Shown in pieces: positions 58,933 through 64,000 of a stretch of 64,000 bases of DNA. The translations under genes and the position numbers were made by a program. The stretch is from JBDRLU01 sp043812795 (GTDB lineage Bacteria > Chloroflexota > Dehalococcoidia > Dehalococcoidales > UBA2162). The stretch covers positions 1 through 64,000 of the forward strand of contig JBDRLU010000068.1 of assembly GCA_043812795.1 (NCBI GenBank), given 5' to 3'. Each line of letters begins with the position of its first letter. Position 1 is the first letter of the stretch. The notes beneath the pieces are model-generated. The model worked only from the letters and a program-made list of their open reading frames with translations, was not told where the DNA came from and did no database searches.

Positions 58933-60054
58933 ATGGGTAAGGCAGATATTAAGTACCGCGTGGGTTTCAGCCTTGTTCCCGGGATTGGCCGGGTCAGGCT
59001 GTCCCAGCTTGAGAGTCATTTCGGTAACTTGGCGGATGCCTGGAAAGCTACTTCGGGTGAACTGAAACAATCAGGTCTGGATAGTGCTTCCGTGCGGGCC
59101 ATCACTACCTGGAGGCCTAAAATCGAGCTGGATGAAGAGATGGAAAAGCTCGACCGCTTTGGCGTGAAGGTATTTAGCTGCCACGACAAGGGCTATCCTG
59201 CCCGGCTCAAAGAAATCTATGACTACCCGCCGGTACTTTATATCAGAGGCTCGTTCTTACCTCAGGACGAATGGTGTGTTGCGGTAGTCGGTACCCGCCG
59301 GGCTACCGTCTATGGCCGGCAGGTAGCCGAGGAGATTGTGGCCGACCTGGTACGGAATAAAATCACTATCGTCAGCGGCCTGGCCAGAGGAATTGATTCT
59401 ATAGCTCACCGCAGTGCTCTGGAAGCAGGCGGCCGGACGATGGCCGTCTTTGCCAGCGGACTGGATACCGTTTATCCCGGTGAAAATGCGGAACTGGCGC
59501 GGCAGATAATGCAACGCGGTGCTCTGGTCAGTGAATACCCTATCGGCACCCGCCCCCGACCGGACAACTTTCCCCGCCGCAACCGTATTATGAGCGGCCT
59601 GAGCCTGGGTGTCCTCGTAATCGAGGCCGGCGAAGACAGCGGCGCGATGATTACGGCCCATCTGGCATTGGAACAGAACCGCGAGGTCTTTGCTATTCCC
59701 GGCAGTATTCTCTCTCCGGCCAGCCAGGGGACGAATAAACTTATCCAGGAAGGGGCCAAGTTGGTCCGTGATTACCGGGATATACTGGAAGAACTCAACC
59801 TTACCGCCGTCGCCCATCAGATTGAAATGAAGGAGCTTATCCCGGCGTCGGAGACGGAGTCCTTGCTGTTAAAGCAGTTGAGTGCCGAGCCGACTCATAT
59901 CGATGAAGTCTGCCGCTCAAGCGGTCTGCCCGCCGCCACGGTCAGCAGCACTCTAGCCATGATGGAACTGAAAGGCCTGGTCAAGCAGGTGGGGGCGATG
60001 AATTACGTTCTGGCGCGGGAAGTGAGAGAAGCATACCGCGTAAAGGTAGAATAA
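58933..60054 (+). CDS. dprA: DNA-processing protein DprA
   Basis: 373 residues. The Rossmann-like DprA core has VVGTRRATVYGRQVAEEI, SGLARGIDSIAH, FPRRNRIMSGLS and AGEDSGAMITAHLALEQ. An N-terminal SAM-like helical region precedes it and a C-terminal winged helix (IDEVCRSSGLPAATVSSTL) follows. It loads RecA on incoming single-stranded DNA. It precedes topA by 6 bp, a common arrangement. Confidence 0.95.
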   Translation: MGKADIKYRVGFSLVPGIGRVRLSQLESHFGNLADAWKATSGELKQSGLDSASVRAITTWRPKIELDEEMEKLDRFGVKVFSCHDKGYPARLKEIYDYPPVLYIRGSFLPQDEWCVAVVGTRRATVYGRQVAEEIVADLVRNKITIVSGLARGIDSIAHRSALEAGGRTMAVFASGLDTVYPGENAELARQIMQRGALVSEYPIGTRPRPDNFPRRNRIMSGLSLGVLVIEAGEDSGAMITAHLALEQNREVFAIPGSILSPASQGTNKLIQEGAKLVRDYRDILEELNLTAVAHQIEMKELIPASETESLLLKQLSAEPTHIDEVCRSSGLPAATVSSTLAMMELKGLVKQVGAMNYVLAREVREAYRVKVE

Positions 60055-60060
60055 TCATAA

Positions 60061-62154
60061 ATGAAGAAAAATCTGGTTATCGTTGAATCCCCGGCCAAAG
60101 CCCGGACGTTAAGTCGTATTCTGGGCGATAAGTATAGCCTCAAGGCTTCCCTCGGGCATGTGAGGGACCTGCCCAAAAGCCAGTTGGGGGTAGATATTGC
60201 CCATAATTTTACACCGGAGTATGTCGTCCCCAGGCAGAAGAGTAAAATTGCCAAGGAGCTCAGGGAAGCGGCCAAGGAGGCACCGACAATCTATCTGGCC
60301 ACTGACCCCGACCGTGAGGGTGAGGCTATTTCCTGGCACCTGCTCTCGGTGATGAAATCTCCCAAAACACCCTATCGTCGCGTCGTTTTCCATGAAATTA
60401 CTGAAGAGGCAATCAAGCAGGCCTTTAAGCATCCGCGTACTATCGATATGAACCTGGTCAATGCCCAGCAGGCGCGGCGTGTCTTGGACAGGCTGGTCGG
60501 CTATAAAATCAGCCCGTTACTCTGGAAGAAGGTAAAGAGAGGGCTTTCCGCCGGCAGAGTCCAGTCCGTGGCCCTGCGGATTATCGTTGACCGCGAGCGT
60601 GAGATTGAGAAGTTCGTCTCGGTCGAATACTGGACGATGGAGGCCGAGCTGGCCAAGAAGACGGCCGGTGCCAAAGGTTTCCGGGCTCAACTGGTGGGGC
60701 TGACCAGCGGCACCAAGGTGGACATTCACAATCAGGCCGAAGCGGAGGAGATCAAGAGCGAGCTGGAAAAAGCTGACTATAGCGTCCGCCAGATAAAGAC
60801 AAAGAAGGTTACCCGCCAGCCGGCGCCGCCTTTTATTACCAGTACCTTGCAGCAGGAAGCCTGGCGCCATTTCCGCTTTGCCGCCGAACGCACAATGGCA
60901 CTTGCCCAGCAGCTTTATGAGGGGCTGCCGGTGGGCAATGAGGGTAGCGTCGGCCTTATCACCTACATGAGAACTGATTCGACCCAGGTAGCCCGCACTG
61001 CCGTCGCTGAGACCAGAGAATTTATCACCGAAAAGTATGGAACGGAATATTTACCGCCTCATGCCCGTTCGTTCAGCCGTACCGTGAAAGGCGCCCAGGA
61101 AGCCCATGAAGCTATTCGCCCCACCCGCATTCACCGGGAACCGGCTAGGGTCAAGGACTACCTTACCGCCGACCAGTTCAAGCTCTACGAGCTTATCTGG
61201 CAGCGGATGGTGGCCAGCCAGATGGCTAATGCTCTTTTCGATAATACGACGGTCGATATTGAAGCTAAATGTACCTCCAGGACCGAATATCTGTTCCGGA
61301 TTGCCAGCACGGTCAACCGCTTCCCCGGGTTCACCATTCTTTATATCGAAAGTAAGGACCAGGCCGACGAAGAAAAAGAGTCTGTCCTGCCGCCACTGGA
61401 AAAGAATGAAGGGCTGAAATTACTCGGGCTTTTCCCGGAGCAGCGCTTTACCCAACCCCCGCCGCGCTATACCGAGGCCACTCTTATCAAGACCCTGGAA
61501 CAAAACGGTATCGGCCGCCCGAGCACCTACGCTCCCACTCTTTCGACCATCCGTGAGCGCGAGTACGTCACCAAAACCGGTGGTGTTTTCCGGCCGACCG
61601 AGCTTGGTTTTCTCGTTACCGACCTGATGGCCCGCCATTTCCCCGATATTGTCGATATTCAATTCACCGCTCGCATGGAAGACGAACTGGATGAAATTGC
61701 CAGCGAGCAGCGGGACTGGGTCGGTGTCATTAAAGATTTCTACACACCTTTTGAGAAGACCCTGACGGATGCCCAGTCTATGGAGAGGGTCAAGCTGGCC
61801 GACCAGCCGGCCGGCGAAGTCTGTCCCAAATGCGGCAAGCCGCTGGTCATCAAGAGCGGACGTTTCGGCAAGTTCTTAGCCTGCACCGGTTATCCCGACT
61901 GTAAATTCACCAAGTCCTTCCAGCTTAAGACCGGCGCCAGATGTCCGGAATGCGGCAGCGAACTGGTCGAGCGAGTGAGCAAAAAAGGACGCACCTTCTA
62001 TGGCTGTAGCAACTATCCCAACTGCAAGTTTGCTGTCTTCTATAAGCCCCTCCCCCAGCCCTGCCCTAAGTGCGGCAGCCTGATGACTGTCTATCGCGAG
62101 AAGTGGGTCAAATGCACCAAATGCACCTACCGGGGGAAGTTACCGGAGGACTAA
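60061..62154 (+). CDS. topA: DNA topoisomerase I
   Basis: 697 residues of the type IA bacterial enzyme. The toprim domain is at the start (VIVESPAKARTLSRIL, DPDREGEAISWHL). The active-site tyrosine is Y302 in LITYMRTDSTQV. Three C-terminal zinc ribbons are visible: CPKC...CTGYPDC, CPEC...CSNYPNC and CPKC...CTKC. Length and domain order are normal. Confidence 0.97.
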   Translation: MKKNLVIVESPAKARTLSRILGDKYSLKASLGHVRDLPKSQLGVDIAHNFTPEYVVPRQKSKIAKELREAAKEAPTIYLATDPDREGEAISWHLLSVMKSPKTPYRRVVFHEITEEAIKQAFKHPRTIDMNLVNAQQARRVLDRLVGYKISPLLWKKVKRGLSAGRVQSVALRIIVDREREIEKFVSVEYWTMEAELAKKTAGAKGFRAQLVGLTSGTKVDIHNQAEAEEIKSELEKADYSVRQIKTKKVTRQPAPPFITSTLQQEAWRHFRFAAERTMALAQQLYEGLPVGNEGSVGLITYMRTDSTQVARTAVAETREFITEKYGTEYLPPHARSFSRTVKGAQEAHEAIRPTRIHREPARVKDYLTADQFKLYELIWQRMVASQMANALFDNTTVDIEAKCTSRTEYLFRIASTVNRFPGFTILYIESKDQADEEKESVLPPLEKNEGLKLLGLFPEQRFTQPPPRYTEATLIKTLEQNGIGRPSTYAPTLSTIREREYVTKTGGVFRPTELGFLVTDLMARHFPDIVDIQFTARMEDELDEIASEQRDWVGVIKDFYTPFEKTLTDAQSMERVKLADQPAGEVCPKCGKPLVIKSGRFGKFLACTGYPDCKFTKSFQLKTGARCPECGSELVERVSKKGRTFYGCSNYPNCKFAVFYKPLPQPCPKCGSLMTVYREKWVKCTKCTYRGKLPED

Positions 62155-62227
62155 AGCCGGGGAGCAGTGCTCCGCCATTTTGAGGGCAAGCTAGTATATC
62201 CCAAGGCTACCATGTTGGTAATGAAGG
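62155..62227. other. short gap between convergent topA and ABC transporter
   Basis: 73 bp. CCCAAGGC near 62199 and GCGCCTTGG near 62233 form an imperfect hairpin that reaches into the 3' end of the ABC gene, a possible shared terminator. Confidence 0.35.
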
Positions 62228-63091
62228 TTAGCGCCTTGGCATGTTGGGACCAAGACGCTCGGTGTCATCCCGGCGCTGACATTCGAACACTTGAAGGGTT
62301 TTCTCCCCGGTAACGGCAATGCCGAAGGTCTCGAGCAAAGCTTCGGGCGTTATCACTTGCTCCGGCGCACCGAAAGCAACCACCTTGCGGGCTAGGAGCA
62401 TTACCTGCCGGCAAAGAGCGGCTTCATCATGAATATTGTGAGTGGCAATGATGACGGAAGCACCGCGGCACAGCTCGTCATTGAGGGCATGTAAATAGAG
62501 CTCGCGCCCGCCGGCATCAAGGCCGGAAGTAGGTTCATCCAGCACCAGCAGGCTGGCTTGATGGGCCAGCACCTGGGCCAGATAGGTACGCTGTTGTTGG
62601 CCGCCCGATAACGAACGTAACGGAGCATCAACCAGCTTTTCGATACCCATCCTGTCCATCGCATGGTGTACAATCTCATCGTCTTCCCGTCCCATCTTTT
62701 TCCACAGCCCGTGCTGCGGGAACCGACCCATACGTACGACATCGATAACACGAAGCGGCAAAACAAATCCGCCGTGATGGAACTGTCCCAGATAGGCAAT
62801 CTTTTCGTGATTATTACCAGGAGGTATGCCGAATACCGATAACTGACCGCCCATAACCGGCAACAGTCCGACGATGGTCTTGAGGAGGGTGGACTTACCC
62901 GAACCATTGGTACCGATGAGAGCAAAGGCTTCCCCCGGCCCCAACTCGAAGCCAATATTGGCCACAATTACCTCATTGGAATAACCGATATCGAGGTCCT
63001 CCGCCTTGATAAGAGGAGCACCGTCAATGGTCGGCACTGACAGGCCAGCCCCTCCTGTTGTTGAATCAGCTATATTCTTCATACTGTCCAT
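62228..63091 (-). CDS. zinc/manganese-type ABC transporter ATP-binding protein
   Basis: 287 residues with Walker A GTNGSGKST, Q-loop YLGQFHHGG, signature LSGGQQQR, Walker B LLVLDEPTSGLD and H-loop ATHNIHD. It is most like the ZnuC/MntB/TroB group, because the adjacent permease belongs to the ABC-3 family. The N-terminal ~25 residues are extra to the core. Confidence 0.88.
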   Translation of the reverse strand: MDSMKNIADSTTGGAGLSVPTIDGAPLIKAEDLDIGYSNEVIVANIGFELGPGEAFALIGTNGSGKSTLLKTIVGLLPVMGGQLSVFGIPPGNNHEKIAYLGQFHHGGFVLPLRVIDVVRMGRFPQHGLWKKMGREDDEIVHHAMDRMGIEKLVDAPLRSLSGGQQQRTYLAQVLAHQASLLVLDEPTSGLDAGGRELYLHALNDELCRGASVIIATHNIHDEAALCRQVMLLARKVVAFGAPEQVITPEALLETFGIAVTGEKTLQVFECQRRDDTERLGPNMPRR

Positions 63092-63098
63092 ATTTCAC

Positions 63099-63935
63099 CT
63101 ACCGGGAACGAGCTATTTGCCGTTGATGAATATTCTGTAAAATAAACACGATAAAGAAAATTACAATGGCCACCACGATGATGGCGGCTCCCGCGGCCAA
63201 GTCGAAATAGTAACTAATCAACAGGCCTGAATACATCGATAGCGTTCCGAAAAGCGCTGCCCAGGCCATCATCGCCTCAATGCGGCGGGCGAGAAGGGCA
63301 CCGGCACCGGCGGGAGCGATGAGCATTCCGAAGACGAGCAAAGTCCCCACTGTCTGGAAAGATACGATAACCGTAAGTGCAATCATGAACAACATGATAT
63401 TATGATAAAGGCGGACGGAGAAACCGGCGACTTCGGCCTGTTCTGGGTCGAAGCTGAGCAGTAAGAACGGTCGGGCGCAGATGACGGCTATCGCCAAAAT
63501 GACTACCGTGGCAACGAGTTGAATAATTATTGACTGCACACTGATACCCAGAATCTCACCAAATAAAATTCGGGTAAGGTCGCCGCTGAAAGAATTCGAG
63601 CGGGACACGATTAGCACGCCGAGGGACAACATCCCGACAAACAGTAAGCCGATGGCGGTGTCCGAAGATAATCGCGACCGTTGTGTAATCAGCGTAATGC
63701 CCCCAATCATGAACGCCGCGCCGATAGCGGCACCGAGTAACCCTGGAAAGCCGACCAGAATGGCCAGAGCAATGCCGGGTAAAACACCGTGGGCCAGCGC
63801 GTCACCGATAAAGGCCAGACCACGCAGAATAATAAAGGTCCCGGCAATAGCGCAGGCGATAGAAACGAGAATCCCGGCAATAAGTGCCTGAAGCATAAAA
63901 CCATTTGTGGAAAACGGTGTTATCAGTAAGTCCAT
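63099..63935 (-). CDS. ABC-3 family metal transporter permease
   Basis: 278 residues with eight or nine hydrophobic segments. ILRGLAFIGDALAHGVLPGIALA is the diagnostic ABC-3/ZnuB motif. It forms the membrane channel with the ATPase encoded 7 bp downstream. No substrate-binding protein is seen in the last 65 bp of the window; it may lie beyond. Zn versus Mn cannot be told. Confidence 0.9.
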   Translation of the reverse strand: MDLLITPFSTNGFMLQALIAGILVSIACAIAGTFIILRGLAFIGDALAHGVLPGIALAILVGFPGLLGAAIGAAFMIGGITLITQRSRLSSDTAIGLLFVGMLSLGVLIVSRSNSFSGDLTRILFGEILGISVQSIIIQLVATVVILAIAVICARPFLLLSFDPEQAEVAGFSVRLYHNIMLFMIALTVIVSFQTVGTLLVFGMLIAPAGAGALLARRIEAMMAWAALFGTLSMYSGLLISYYFDLAAGAAIIVVAIVIFFIVFILQNIHQRQIARSR

Positions 63936-64000
63936 AGTTATCTCTATTTTAACCCATCGGCTATTACTGTGGCGAGATTTCTCATAAATGTAAAGTATGA

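Overview
The window looks like one continuous piece of chromosome from a strictly anaerobic bacterium. Its GC content is moderate, with several AT-rich islets. I infer a Dehalococcoidia-like member of the Chloroflexota, from the combination of an LL-diaminopimelate aminotransferase lysine route, the anaerobic homocysteine route, stand-alone corrinoid methyltransfer proteins, Flx/Hdr electron-confurcating modules, two 2-oxoacid:ferredoxin oxidoreductases and many short dispersed repeats. No 16S gene is present, so this is inference. A nine-haem cytochrome c, its cytochrome b partner and a haem-O-synthase-like prenyltransferase would set it apart from cultured Dehalococcoides.

Layout. 1-6.2 kb: alaS, ruvX, a UbiA-family prenyltransferase, a membrane protein and tgt. 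6.2-8.1 kb: an AT-rich islet with a NERD-domain protein behind a palindromic operator-like site, flanked by a ThiS/MoaD-like carrier and cutA. 8.2-10.6 kb: the three-gene homocysteine-from-aspartate-semialdehyde cluster. 10.8-18.1 kb: a Kef-type antiporter with a helix-turn-helix-like tail, aspS-tig-clpP, a DUF72 gene and a tRNA with anticodon CAT. 18.2-19.8 kb: an AT-rich stretch with small unknown genes and a coiled-coil HTH protein. 19.9-23.0 kb: four genes that recreate the four domains of MetH as separate proteins. 23.1-25.4 kb: a cytochrome c/b pair. 25.4-26.5 kb: an AT-rich islet with a HEPN-like gene. 26.7-30.0 kb: dapF-dapL-hflX. 30.3-37.0 kb: an orphan PhoB/OmpR-type regulator, a KorAB operon and a ferredoxin/DsrE/TusA operon; both operons carry the same direct-repeat box exactly 59 bp upstream of an identical -10 hexamer.

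37.1-47.0 kb (minus strand) is the metabolic centrepiece: aldehyde:ferredoxin oxidoreductase family protein, FeS protein, ThiS/MoaD-like protein, HdrBC-fusion, double-length HdrA and FlxD-C-B-A. The order of the first part matches the class II benzoyl-CoA reductase complex (BamB-C-D-E-F), but the NADH module is Flx-type rather than NuoEFG-type. 47.2-50.2 kb: accessory genes, tRNA-Gly and tRNA-Pro. 50.2-54.3 kb: a crotonase-fold protein lacking both hydratase glutamates, and a PorGDAB operon. 54.2-55.2 kb: tRNA-Arg and two tRNA-Ser genes bracketing a GIY-YIG gene bounded by inverted copies of a dispersed repeat. 55.2-58.7 kb: a beta-oxidation-type operon (thiolase, DUF35, enoyl-CoA hydratase, 3-hydroxyacyl-CoA dehydrogenase) ending in a strong terminator. 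58.9-64 kb: dprA-topA and a zinc/manganese ABC transporter.

Together the genes describe ferredoxin- and NADH-linked metabolism of acyl-CoA or aldehyde substrates. Acetyl-CoA and other 2-oxoacids pass through Por and Kor, one-carbon units are carried on corrinoid and folate, and sulfur is handled by DsrE/TusA and the homocysteine cluster. Many genes have near-consensus sigma-70 promoters, and several of these place the transcription start within about 12 nt of the start codon.
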